Translations under genes and position numbers: made by a program
Shown here: piece by piece, positions 15,193-23,459 of the stretch
Numbering within the stretch: the stretch's first letter is position 1
Layout: the number at the start of each line of letters is the position of its first letter
From: Bacteroidota bacterium
GTDB lineage: Bacteria > Bacteroidota > Bacteroidia > UBA7662
Assembly: GCA_016868485.1 (NCBI GenBank)
Contig: VGGT01000005.1
Coordinates: forward strand, 1 to 25,703
Direction of reading: 5' to 3'
Length of the DNA stretch: 25,703 bases
The notes under the pieces: generated by a model
What the model saw: the letters and a program-made list of their open reading frames with translations, nothing else
Told to the model about the DNA's origin: nothing
The model's database searches: none

Positions 15193-15981
15193 TTATTTAT
15201 TATGATTTTTAAGTTTCCATTCCTTGCTGAACCGAGATTTGAGCCATTCTTTAAAAAGTAAAAACAAAAATTTATTGTTGGTATAAAAGTAGCGTTTAAA
15301 CAACCGTCTTGGTTCTTGCATGAAGCGGTAAAACCATTCCAGACTGGCTTTTTGCATCCACATGGGTGCGCGTTTCTGCATCCCGATCATTACCGGCAAA
15401 GCCCCGCCAATCCCGAGCATACAGGCATCAATTTTACCTTTGTGTTCGGCCATCCAACGTTCTTGTTTGGGGCATCCAAGTACTACGAAAATGATTTGCG
15501 CCCCACTTGCCCTGATTTGGGTAACAATCGCTGACTTTTCGGTTTCATCAAGTGCCCTGAACGGCGGACTGTAAAAATGAAAATCGGTGATGCCCGGATA
15601 CGTTTTTTTGAGGTATGCTTCCGTCTTTAGCAACATTTCGGGTGAACCACCATAGAAATAAACCCCCATTGCTTGCTTTTCGATCTCGGCCAGTAAGCTC
15701 GGCATCAGGTCCATTCCGGGTACACGATCATAGTGTTCGCGATAGAGTAAACGGATGGCATTAATCAAAGGCATGCCATCAGGAGTGACCAAATCCGCTT
15801 CGTTGACCCGCTGGGCAAAAGCGGGGTCATCAACTGCTTCGATGCACATGTGTACATTCGAAACGCAGACGTATGAAGATTGCTTTTTTTTGGCGAGCGC
15901 CATAATGTGCTGCACAAAATCAGGATATTTGCCGGTGCTTACCTGCAAACTCAATACGCGTCTTCTTCCGATGGTTTCCAT
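15193..15981 (-). CDS. WecG/TagA/CpsF-family glycosyltransferase
   Basis: Peripheral-membrane glycosyltransferase (GT26) that typically adds N-acetylmannosamine or its uronic acid to a lipid-linked sugar in surface-polysaccharide synthesis; the substrate cannot be told here. The 262-aa protein has VSNVHMCIEAV at residues 40-50, the DLVTPDGMPL motif with the presumed catalytic Asp68, RVPGMDLM, VYFYGGSPE (107-115), VLGCPKQERWM, and a basic aromatic C-terminus. The ATG at 15981 gives METIGRRRVLSL; 19 more codons upstream overlap the neighbouring gene. Six bases separate it from the DUF115 gene, so they are one transcription unit. The stop lies 13 bases inside the left edge of the inserted segment. 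Confidence 0.85.
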   Translation of the reverse strand: METIGRRRVLSLQVSTGKYPDFVQHIMALAKKKQSSYVCVSNVHMCIEAVDDPAFAQRVNEADLVTPDGMPLINAIRLLYREHYDRVPGMDLMPSLLAEIEKQAMGVYFYGGSPEMLLKTEAYLKKTYPGITDFHFYSPPFRALDETEKSAIVTQIRASGAQIIFVVLGCPKQERWMAEHKGKIDACMLGIGGALPVMIGMQKRAPMWMQKASLEWFYRFMQEPRRLFKRYFYTNNKFLFLLFKEWLKSRFSKEWKLKNHNK

Positions 15982-15986
15982 ACAAT

Positions 15987-16787
15987 TTATGCTTTCGGAA
16001 AATAAGTATAATAATCGGCTTTCGGGAAAATTTGGCATTTGCCACCGATCGTAGCATCGATGATTTTACGGCCATTTTTTTCATAAAAGTCGCGTGCGAT
16101 GGCATAGCCTATTTCTGATTTATCCAGATCGGGTAATCGCCACTTCATCCCTTTTGGGAAATAATTCGGATCAAAATGGCTTTCGTCTTTTTCGTATGAC
16201 CGCACTTCCACTTTGTTGGCTACGCCTTTTTCCTTAAAACTATGATCCATACCGATGATGATCACTTCTGTAAAACCGAGGTAATACGCCAATTGCAAAC
16301 AGGCAAAGGTAACGGTTCCTCCAAAGTGAGTAGCCTGTGTGAGATCAGTTTGGAAAAACGGATTGAGGGCAAAGGATTCTTTCAAAAAGTGACTGTTAGG
16401 GATTTGTTTGTGTAAACGCCAATTGACAAATTTAGCTTCGATTGGTAGTTTGTTGAAATCCTCCGCAAACTGACCCAACACCAAATCCTCCACACAAACA
16501 AGAAAATTGGGTATGAAGCCTATTTTATCAAAATAAATGTAAAAGCGGTTCATGCACATGGTATATTCATCTTTCAGGACACGAAGATCCATTTGTCCGA
16601 TACTTGGCCCGTTCGCGATCAAAATGAGGCGTTGACCGGCATACTTGTTTTGAATGCTTTTTAGGTATGCTTTGCTTTTATTGGCGGCTTCACTTTTTTC
16701 CCATAGGCGTGCAAAACGCTTTTCGGCGAGGCGGCGCTGTACTCCCTGTATGACCCGATAGGGGTGTAAACGTCGGACATCAATCAT
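15987..16787 (-). CDS. DUF115 (MptE-like) glycan-cluster protein
   Basis: About 266 aa, with the DUF115/6-hydroxymethylpterin diphosphokinase MptE-like fold suggested by LILIANGPSIGQMDLRVLKD, MCMNRFYIYFDKIGF, FLVCVEDLV and VTFACLQLAYYLGF ending in IIIGMDHSF. In Bacteroidota and Campylobacterota such proteins lie in polysaccharide or glycosylation clusters and are thought to be sugar-transfer enzymes; the original pterin function is not expected here. The ATG at 16787 overlaps the stop of the upstream ligase fragment by 8 bases; a start nine codons earlier (16814) is possible. It is co-oriented and tightly packed with the TagA-type gene. Confidence 0.75.
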   Translation of the reverse strand: MIDVRRLHPYRVIQGVQRRLAEKRFARLWEKSEAANKSKAYLKSIQNKYAGQRLILIANGPSIGQMDLRVLKDEYTMCMNRFYIYFDKIGFIPNFLVCVEDLVLGQFAEDFNKLPIEAKFVNWRLHKQIPNSHFLKESFALNPFFQTDLTQATHFGGTVTFACLQLAYYLGFTEVIIIGMDHSFKEKGVANKVEVRSYEKDESHFDPNYFPKGMKWRLPDLDKSEIGYAIARDFYEKNGRKIIDATIGGKCQIFPKADYYTYFPKA

Positions 16788-17202
16788 GTTCTGGTTCGAT
16801 TTTGACTTTATCATGTATGCCGATCATAAAACAGGCAAACAAAATAAAAATGGTTATGGCATTCATATAATAAGGTCCGATGAAGGATTCGGTGATGGAT
16901 ATAAAAATGATGTAAAACAGCAAGGCATAATACGTCATCGCTTCATTGGTCAGTCCTTTTTTCCACAGCGTTACAATGGTTTGACTGATGCGATGAAGCA
17001 AATACAATACAGTTAGCAGGCCAAGAATTCCGATGTCGAACATCATCGAAAGAATGGTATTATGGGGATGCACTGTTTCGGGATTTTTATACGAACTAAA
17101 TACGAAAGCCCAGTTGAAGCTGGCTCCTGAAGTCATGTGTCCCATGTAGCCAAAACCCATCAGATGCACCGGTTTGAAATGGGAAAATTCTTCGGTGGCG
17201 AA
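16780..17202 (-). pseudogene. 3' fragment of an O-antigen ligase/polymerase (Wzy_C-like) gene
   Basis: About 140 codons encode the C-terminal end of a polytopic Wzy/WaaL-type protein: a periplasmic loop with FGYMGHMTSGASFNW and ETVHPHNTILSMMFDIGILG (the family H-x-N-x-x-L ... G-x-x-G region), then two or three membrane segments. The open frame begins with no ATG; a TGA lies at 17205-17203, exactly at the insertion junction, so the 5' two-thirds of the gene is missing and is not found to the right. A GTG at 17169 could in principle start a 129-aa product, but this is most likely a truncated remnant. Confidence 0.75.
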
Positions 17203-17578
17203 TCATGACCTCGCTAAAAATTGATCTTGTCCTTAAGGCAGGACAAATGAAAATCAAAACAGAGTTTTCTGGCATTCTATTCAAATATTCGACAGGTTGA
17301 TTAGCAGTTAGTGCCGACCAAAATTTAGCTTCTAAAATGACCTTTTCGATCCCTGAATCATCAAAACCTGAAATATCAGGCCGTTCCTTGTTTTCGCCAA
17401 CTTGTTGGGTTCGATAGGTGAGATCAGATACCACTATACCAGAATCATAGAAAACGAGCGAATCTAGAGCTTGACGGGCGTTCAGACTTTTTTGTAGAAT
17501 GTAAGTCAGGGATTCGCTTGCAATATCTTCCTGAGAACCTTTGATTCGCGAATAAAACTGACCCAAAAGTGATGGCAT
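17096..17578 (-). pseudogene. N-terminal half of the PD-(D/E)XK nuclease-like gene, interrupted
   Basis: Starts at ATG 17578 with MPSLLGQFYSRIKGSQEDIA. The first 127 codons belong to the gene; after 17199 the frame reads 33 codons of unrelated inserted DNA to a stop at 17096. The core shows a PD-(D/E)XK site: Asp68 in ERPDISG, then Glu83 and Lys85 in VILEAKFW, plus an N-terminal helix with Glu17. Then NQPVEYLNRM and LIFICPALRTRS follow the fold. The remainder lies at 14511-15179. The expressed fragment would keep all three catalytic residues but lose the C-terminal half, so activity is doubtful. It lies 34 bases upstream of the CotH-protein stop and could be co-transcribed with it. Restriction, defence or repair are possible roles; none is shown. 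Confidence 0.8.
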
Positions 17579-17612
17579 ATTCTAAAAGAAATTAACATTT
17601 TATGATAAATGA

Positions 17613-20600
17613 CTAATCACCCACCTGCAGGCGGGTGGTGAGGGGTTGTCCGGCCGACCATACCCGCAACAAGTATATGCCTGCAGGGATGCCTTCGAGC
17701 GAGCATTCGGAGTAGGCTGGGATGGGGCCTTCCCATACACGGACGCGACGACCCGCCGCATCCATCAACGCCAATTGATCGGCACCACCAGGGAGCTCAA
17801 GCGTAAAACGATCGCGTGTTGGGTTGGGATAAACCAGGATTGAGGCGTTGTTCTTGCTCGGAACAACCGGTGCCAGCAAGCGCCAGCCCTGCAACACCCG
17901 AGCCTGGGGATCACTCAATTCAGAAGCATCGCGAAGCACCATTGGCCCGCCGTCGCCTCCGTTAAGGGTAAGCCACAACCAAGGAAGGGAATCGACCGGT
18001 TCGCATCCACCAAGAGCATACCAGGCCACACGAAGGCGGCGGCCCTCTATCGACCACAGAACGGTATCGCCAGGGACCCTGCAGGCCATGCTCACCGAGC
18101 GGACTTCCGCCCCTCGAGGCAGCCAAACATCCAGACTTGCGGCCCCCACCCTACCCGAAACGCCTTCCAAAAACACGGGCCATCGAACAGAACCATCAGC
18201 CGAGGCCATGACCGCACCGCGCTCGGCAAGAGGCCCGCCCGAAGGAGGAGGCACGATCGGAAGGGGCGTATGGCTCCCATTCACATCGCCCATGCACAAA
18301 GCCTGCAGCGATAGGGATGCGAACGTATCGCCGGGTGCGGAACTGATCGGAATAATTGGTAGTTTCCAATCGCCCGCTGCGAATGATGAAAGCCCAGATC
18401 CCGTGTAGCGCAAAGCGATTTGTAGGGCATCCGTTGCATTAACCGTTTGAGAGGCGTTTACATCGGCAGCAGAGAGCCTGATCCCAGAAAGTGGCGATTG
18501 CCCCGCGGCGTGCCGCGCCACCATCAGCGCATCCGTGGCATTAGCACCTCCCCATGGCAAGGTACAGCTGGACGATAAAGTGAGGGCGCCCGAAGGCACC
18601 ATGCCAAAATCGAAAGCCCCATTGGCCTGCGTCAAAGCACTGCCCACTGTATCCACGACGCCCGGCGTTAAGGTCCGGGTGAGCCACATATTTACCCCAA
18701 GCATAGGCGACTGGGCCGTATTCAAATAGCGTAGTACGCCCCGGAGCGGGCCTGCAGTGCCTGCCGAGGGGTCGGGGATGCCCTCAAGCGACAAATTATT
18801 GAAAGTAACCCGATTTCCCTGATCGGCCGTCATCGAAGGACCGTCGAATCGCAAGCGCAGGGTGAATAGGGGCGATTGACCAGCCATGGGAACGTTGGAT
18901 AGGTCTACTTGTTTCAGGGCCCAGACGCCTGTGGGAAGGAGCGACAAAAGTGTGTCGGCCAAGCCGTCGCGTTGGTATTGACCCGTCGCCGGATTGAAAT
19001 AATCGACCCGAATGCGGTCTGCAGCCCCTTCGTCGCGCACAGCAAACTGCACCCGCAATTGGCGAAAACCTTGAGCAGGCAGACGCAACAAAACGGTATT
19101 CTCGCGGGTCGCCGTGCGCATGGGTTGGGTGACTTGCAGGCCACGCATGGCCCCAGCATTATAAGCAGCTCCTCCTTCTGCTTGTGGCCGGTAATTGAAG
19201 GGTGTGGGTGCATTGCGCCGTTCTAGCGATGATTTGCGCCAAAGTGGGTGGCCCACTGCATAGGGATATCCCGTTTGAGCCGATGAGAATTCGATCTGAG
19301 CCGTATCCGATGTAGCTGAAAACGTACTGTTCATACCAGACAAGGGCAGGTCATTGGGTATTCGGGTGTCCATCATCCAGAAATAAAGCAATGTGGCGCT
19401 GTCGATCGCCTGACGTATGGGGGCACAGGGCCTTAGTCTTGTTTGGTTGGCGGCATCGCGGGCCCAAACCTGTAGGTCGATATAACCCGCCTGTGAGAAA
19501 GGGGGAAGAAATGCTCCGAATAGACCATCGCCAGCTTGCTCATCGCCATGCAATCCATCATCGAACATCTGCAGGGTATAAGGCTGACCTTGGTGGGTAT
19601 AGCGCGCCTCCACCTGTAGGGAAGCAGGTTGTTCATCTTCGATTTGTGCGGTGACCGTTCCAGTCATGCCGACAAAAAGCGGGGTGATTTCTGGTCTGTG
19701 GACAATGGGTGCAATGTTGAATGTGCTGGGAATCAGCGCCTGAATAGAATTGATTCGGGCGGTGAGAAATGGTTTAATCCCAAATTTCACATGGCCGATG
19801 GGTTGGGTGGCCGTAAAGGACTGCAAAAAGGTTTGGTTGCTAAACCCGTAGTCGAGGGTACGGTAATTGTCGGCCAATGCCGCGGAGGTAATTCGGGCCA
19901 ATAGGCTGTCGAGTTCGACCCCTATATCGGCCTGCGCGGCACGTTGGGCGGCCTGCCGCAAGTAAAAGGTATAAATATCGCGCGTTGTGTTGTTGGCCAT
20001 CAACTGGGTAAAAAGCGGCCTCGGCTCGCTGCTGGGGGCAAACTGGTAGGGGTTGATGGTGGTCCAGTTGATGTTGAACCAGTCGACCCCGAAGGTGTTG
20101 TCCATATCGTAGGGCAAATATTCGAACCGCCGCGTGCGCTGGTTGTTGTAGAGGTAATAGTTGTTCTTGTTGTAGTAGTTGTCCCAATGCCCCGCCAGCA
20201 CATCGATGGCGTACATCCTGAGGAACTCCTCGATGTTGAACAGGGTGTCTAGTTGGCAGTAAATCGACGCAGCAGTCGTTTGGTTGAGGGTACGAATGAA
20301 CCGCTCGAGATCACTGTAATCGTCGGCTGGCTGGTTGTTGGTGAGGTCATAGGCCCGTCTCCCCCCTGATGTGAACTTGTAGGAACTGGGGTTGCTGTTG
20401 ATGTAGTTGAGGTCGGCAGGCCACAGGCATTTATAGAGGTTACCCCCGCTGTTGCTGTAGCGAAGCTGCACAAATTCCTCGCTGATGTGCTCCATATTGA
20501 TATACAACCCCCTGTAGGCTCCGTTGATATAAAGTCGTGCATGTCCGGCCCTGGGTGAGGCACTTTTAATGGACCGTGCGAGCAGTGTGTAGACCTTTGC

Positions 20601-21032
20601 CCGCGAAATGGATGGATCGTTATGACATCCAATTAGGTTAAGGTCTTTGACGCCTTCGAAGGTCCGGCCCGACTGAAAAGTATTGAAGGAAATGCGGAAC
20701 GACTTTTTCTGGGCGCCCCGCGAGGTATTGCCCCTGAGCCGGAATCCGATTGCCGTGAGTGTGTCGGTTCTATTGCCGCGGGTGAATATGCACGTGGCTG
20801 GATACTCATGGTCGGTATACCAATTGGCCTGTAGGAGCATGTGGTTGAGGCTATCGGGGTCCATGATGATATCAATTCGCGCCACGTTCAGGTCGTTGTA
20901 GAGGTAGCCCATTGGGGGCGTCACCGACTGTGCGGCAACAGGCTGCGTCCATGGGACATTGATTATGGCCCCAACCCACAAAATCAGGAATATAATGATG
21001 GCAGGCATTTTCATCTTTGGAATTTCGCGCAT
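17613..21032 (-). CDS. Secreted CotH-kinase protein with dockerin-like motifs and T9SS sorting domain
   Basis: A 1,139-aa exported protein. Residues 1-35 are a signal peptide (hydrophobic core, cleavage near VAAQS). The CotH kinase-like domain spans about 45-430: RLRGNTSR (98-105), KKSFRISF (109-116), NMEHISEEF (179-187), NKNNYYLY (288-295) and YDMDNTFG (308-315), which hold the presumed ATP and metal residues. A following module has DDGLHGDEQAGDGLFG, common beside CotH domains. Residues 828-921 carry dockerin-like motifs (NATDALMVARHAAG, ADVNASQTVNATDAL, GDVNGSH). Residues 1065-1139 form a type A T9SS sorting domain (VYPNPTRDRF). CotH proteins phosphorylate secreted proteins in spore formers; the substrate here is unknown. 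ATG at 21032 or 21014 could start it; both keep the signal peptide. Confidence 0.88.
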   Translation of the reverse strand: MREIPKMKMPAIIIFLILWVGAIINVPWTQPVAAQSVTPPMGYLYNDLNVARIDIIMDPDSLNHMLLQANWYTDHEYPATCIFTRGNRTDTLTAIGFRLRGNTSRGAQKKSFRISFNTFQSGRTFEGVKDLNLIGCHNDPSISRAKVYTLLARSIKSASPRAGHARLYINGAYRGLYINMEHISEEFVQLRYSNSGGNLYKCLWPADLNYINSNPSSYKFTSGGRRAYDLTNNQPADDYSDLERFIRTLNQTTAASIYCQLDTLFNIEEFLRMYAIDVLAGHWDNYYNKNNYYLYNNQRTRRFEYLPYDMDNTFGVDWFNINWTTINPYQFAPSSEPRPLFTQLMANNTTRDIYTFYLRQAAQRAAQADIGVELDSLLARITSAALADNYRTLDYGFSNQTFLQSFTATQPIGHVKFGIKPFLTARINSIQALIPSTFNIAPIVHRPEITPLFVGMTGTVTAQIEDEQPASLQVEARYTHQGQPYTLQMFDDGLHGDEQAGDGLFGAFLPPFSQAGYIDLQVWARDAANQTRLRPCAPIRQAIDSATLLYFWMMDTRIPNDLPLSGMNSTFSATSDTAQIEFSSAQTGYPYAVGHPLWRKSSLERRNAPTPFNYRPQAEGGAAYNAGAMRGLQVTQPMRTATRENTVLLRLPAQGFRQLRVQFAVRDEGAADRIRVDYFNPATGQYQRDGLADTLLSLLPTGVWALKQVDLSNVPMAGQSPLFTLRLRFDGPSMTADQGNRVTFNNLSLEGIPDPSAGTAGPLRGVLRYLNTAQSPMLGVNMWLTRTLTPGVVDTVGSALTQANGAFDFGMVPSGALTLSSSCTLPWGGANATDALMVARHAAGQSPLSGIRLSAADVNASQTVNATDALQIALRYTGSGLSSFAAGDWKLPIIPISSAPGDTFASLSLQALCMGDVNGSHTPLPIVPPPSGGPLAERGAVMASADGSVRWPVFLEGVSGRVGAASLDVWLPRGAEVRSVSMACRVPGDTVLWSIEGRRLRVAWYALGGCEPVDSLPWLWLTLNGGDGGPMVLRDASELSDPQARVLQGWRLLAPVVPSKNNASILVYPNPTRDRFTLELPGGADQLALMDAAGRRVRVWEGPIPAYSECSLEGIPAGIYLLRVWSAGQPLTTRLQVGD

Positions 21033-21083
21033 TTTAGGCCAAATATCGTGCTTTTTTGAGACTCAGGCTGATTGAAGTGGGCT

Positions 21084-21091
21084 TATATTTG
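21084..21091 (+). promoter_or_regulatory. Candidate -7 box directly before aat
   Basis: TATATTTG matches TAnnTTTG exactly and ends six bases before the aat ATG at 21098. No -33 element at the usual 19-base spacing is present. Like the box in front of the DUF480 gene, it would give a leaderless or nearly leaderless transcript. It lies in the 65-bp gap between divergent CotH-protein and aat genes. Confidence 0.4.
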
Positions 21092-21097
21092 TAGACT

Positions 21098-21796
21098 ATG
21101 GACGACCAGAACAGTTTGTTTCCATTGATTATCGGGCCAAAAACAGGGAATGTAGTTGCCTTTGGAGGAGATGTAAAACCGGACCGCTTGCTCGCGGCCT
21201 ACAAAAAAGGTGCTTTCCCCTGGTATAATGAGGGTGAAGCCATTCAGTGGTGGTCGCCCGATCCCCGCTTTGTGCTCTATCCTACCGAACTACAGATTTC
21301 GCACAGCATGAAGCCCCTGCTAAAAAAACGTCGATTTCGGGTTACAGTCGACACACAGTTTGAAGCGGTGGTATCGGAGTGCGCGCGTATTGAACGACAC
21401 GGAGCGTCGGGCACCTGGATCACCAAAGATCTGCATGAGGGCTTTGTTGGGTTGCATGGTCTTGGCTATGCCCATTCAGTTGAGGTATGGGACGGCGACA
21501 CGCTGGTGGGTGGATTATATGGCCTAGCCATTGGGCGTATTTTCTTTGGAGAATCCATGTTTGCTCGGGTATCGAACGCCTCCAAATATGGCTTTATCAC
21601 CCTCGTGAATTGGCTGCAGACACAAGGGTTTGACCTCATCGATTGTCAAATGGAAACCAATCACTTAGGAAGTTTGGGTGCCCGATCAATTCGCCGCACC
21701 CAATTCATGAAGCTGCTTGATCGCTGTGTACTTCAAGAGGCCAAGCCTCGCCCGTGGACCCAGGAGTTTGAGGATTGGTACTTTAATGTTGCTTAA
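21098..21796 (+). CDS. aat: Aat, leucyl/phenylalanyl-tRNA-protein transferase
   Basis: Transfers Leu or Phe from aminoacyl-tRNA to N-terminal Lys/Arg of proteins, marking them for ClpS/ClpAP degradation (N-end rule). The 232-aa length is normal. Family motifs are complete: GGDVKPDRLLAAYKKGAFPWY at about residues 23-43, WWSPDPR (51-57), TWITKDLHEGF, VEVWDGDTLVGGLYGLAIG, FFGESMFARVSNASK, and ETNHLGSLGARSIRR. The ATG at 21098 gives the usual short N-terminus. It is divergent from the CotH gene and stands alone. Confidence 0.96.
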   Translation: MDDQNSLFPLIIGPKTGNVVAFGGDVKPDRLLAAYKKGAFPWYNEGEAIQWWSPDPRFVLYPTELQISHSMKPLLKKRRFRVTVDTQFEAVVSECARIERHGASGTWITKDLHEGFVGLHGLGYAHSVEVWDGDTLVGGLYGLAIGRIFFGESMFARVSNASKYGFITLVNWLQTQGFDLIDCQMETNHLGSLGARSIRRTQFMKLLDRCVLQEAKPRPWTQEFEDWYFNVA

Positions 21797-21936
21797 TTAG
21801 ATGAGACAGCACCCGGTACACCCACTCGGGTTGGTGAAATGAACGACCTATTCTTTGTTCCGATTCCAAAAATCGATGACTGAACCTGAATTTCGCTTTT
21901 TCAACTTCAATCTGAAAAATATTCTAGGATGCTCCA

Positions 21937-22122
21937 CTAATTATGTAGCGCAGTATTGAGGATGTCCTTCAACAGCAAGAAAATGAATACAACGACACCC
22001 ACCGCGATTTCAGTGCGGTATTTGGCGCCCCACGCCTTAAATTTGTTCATGCTTAACATTGTATATTTTTCAAACAAGGTTTCGTTGAAATGCATGGCGA
22101 TTGAAGGATCAAATGTACTCAT
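21937..22122 (-). CDS. Putative 61-aa single-pass membrane protein
   Basis: Not recognised. The 61-residue product has a polar N-terminal half (MSTFDPSIAMHFNETLFEKY) and a C-terminal hydrophobic segment EIAVGVVVFIFLLLKDIL, a tail-anchor-like topology. Codon choice looks protein-like, with no rare runs. It begins with ATG and ends in TAG, and is divergent from the outer-membrane protein gene by 61 bases. The remaining bases between aat and this gene (21797-21936) show nothing recognisable. It may be spurious; conservation in relatives would settle it. Confidence 0.45.
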   Translation of the reverse strand: MSTFDPSIAMHFNETLFEKYTMLSMNKFKAWGAKYRTEIAVGVVVFIFLLLKDILNTALHN

Positions 22123-22183
22123 ATATTCGCCAGCTAATCAGCCGCTTACACTACAAGTTTAGTCATTGTTCAGCATTCTTAGC

Positions 22184-23341
22184 ATGAGAATCATCGTCCC
22201 CATCCTGCTTCTTATGGCTTGCTTGATGAATGCCCAGGGGCAGAACCCGGAACGCGCATCCACAGCATTCGATCGATCAAAAATTCACTGGCCTCAGTGG
22301 TTAAACCACCTCGCCAACGACACGGGAAGCTCGGCCGAACCCCGATTTATGTTGTACCCTACACTCGGATACGCTCCCGAAACGCTGTGGGAATTCGGCG
22401 GAAGCGGTCTCACGGTCTTTCATCATAAAAAAGACACCACCCTTCGTCTGAGCGAAATTAGTGCTTTCGCATTTTTTACCCAGTTGAAGCAACATGGTTT
22501 ATGGATCGATCATGCGATTTATGGCCGTGAGAACAAGTTTTTCGTCTTGGGTAAAATACGGTTGCAAAATTTTCCACTGCAGTATTACGGAATTGGAAAT
22601 AATATAGGTAAATCACCTTTGGCGATCATACCGGCGAACTACTACCAGGTCAGGGAGCGATTGGTTTATCAATTAAAGGGCAACTTATTTGCAGGATTGG
22701 AACTCGACTATCAACATTTATCGAGACCACATTTTCTGTGGAACGAAAACAACGCGAATGGGGATTATGTCAGGCCCTTGGGAGGCTATGGCAGTCAGAA
22801 TTTGGGGGTAGGCTTTGGATTGCTGTGGGATTCGAGGCAGAACATCCTCAACGTGCGCCAGGGTTTCTTGGCGGAAATAGCTTACCTGCATTATGGTGAT
22901 CTGTTCCGCGATTCGCATCGGATGAACACGCTTTTTATGGATGGAAGATATTTTCACAGGGTCACAAAAAAACAGGTTTTGGCGATGCAGGTGATTGGTC
23001 AATTTTCAACCGGCGATGTGCCTTTCAACCAATTGAGTTTAATGGGCGGGGAAATGATGATGCGCGGAAAGTACCTGGGCAAATACCGTGATCAGCAATA
23101 TTTGGCGGCCCAGGCAGAATATCGGTTCCTGCCCTTCGGATTCAGCGAGCGCCTGGGCGGTGCTGTATTTGCCAGTGTGGGTGCGGTTTCTTCTACTTTT
23201 CCGACACAGCACTACAAAACAGCCGGTGGGGCCGGACTTCGATATCTCTTATTTCCTAAAAAAGACGTTTTCGTGCGGGCCGATTTCGGTTTTGAACGTT
23301 CGGGTTATGGAATCTACTTCTTCGTCGGCGAAGCATTTTGA
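22184..23341 (+). CDS. Outer-membrane beta-barrel protein, BamA/TamA surface-antigen type
   Basis: A 385-aa protein with signal peptide MRIIVPILLLMACLMNAQGQ, then alternating amphipathic strands with aromatic girdles and a terminal Phe (GEAF), as in outer-membrane barrels. The GGEMMMRGKYLGKYRDQQ segment near residue 290 resembles the conserved RG(F/Y) ... G-x-Y-x-D motif of the Omp85 barrel lid loop, and the C-terminal strands YLAAQAEYRFLP and FVRADFGFERSGYGIYF fit the Bac_surface_Ag domain. There are no POTRA domains, as in short patatin-associated or surface-antigen relatives. The ATG at 22184 is preferred to a TTG six codons upstream because the signal peptide starts there. Cargo or function unknown. 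Confidence 0.75.
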   Translation: MRIIVPILLLMACLMNAQGQNPERASTAFDRSKIHWPQWLNHLANDTGSSAEPRFMLYPTLGYAPETLWEFGGSGLTVFHHKKDTTLRLSEISAFAFFTQLKQHGLWIDHAIYGRENKFFVLGKIRLQNFPLQYYGIGNNIGKSPLAIIPANYYQVRERLVYQLKGNLFAGLELDYQHLSRPHFLWNENNANGDYVRPLGGYGSQNLGVGFGLLWDSRQNILNVRQGFLAEIAYLHYGDLFRDSHRMNTLFMDGRYFHRVTKKQVLAMQVIGQFSTGDVPFNQLSLMGGEMMMRGKYLGKYRDQQYLAAQAEYRFLPFGFSERLGGAVFASVGAVSSTFPTQHYKTAGGAGLRYLLFPKKDVFVRADFGFERSGYGIYFFVGEAF

Positions 23342-23459
23342 GGGAGTCTCTAAACCATAACTGATGGCCGTGATGGCCAAACATTGTGTTTTGGCTTATG
23401 CCTTTGGATTGAATTGATGCCCACCGAATCTGCTCTTAAAAAGTTGAAAGACGTTGGTA

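Larger units (their letters stand above)
15180..17203. other. 2,024-bp segment inserted in the nuclease gene, flanked by CGAAT
   Basis: CGAAT occurs at 15175-15179 and 17199-17203, exactly where the two nuclease halves break off. Deleting one copy plus the interval restores the frame, so the interval behaves as an insertion with a 5-bp direct repeat, either a target duplication or microhomology. It holds complete WecG/TagA and DUF115 genes plus the 3' end of an O-antigen ligase-type gene, all minus strand. The inner ends (TGACAAATTT and, reverse-complemented, CCACCGAAGA) are not inverted repeats, and there is no transposase. An assembly join cannot be excluded. Confidence 0.65.

Noticed and set aside
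15180..17203. Insertion sequence or group II intron as the interrupting element
   Set aside because: No transposase, reverse transcriptase, terminal inverted repeats or domain V-like hairpin; only glycan genes are present.
22166..22183. TTG start six codons upstream of the outer-membrane barrel gene
   Set aside because: The signal peptide starts cleanly at the ATG at 22184.
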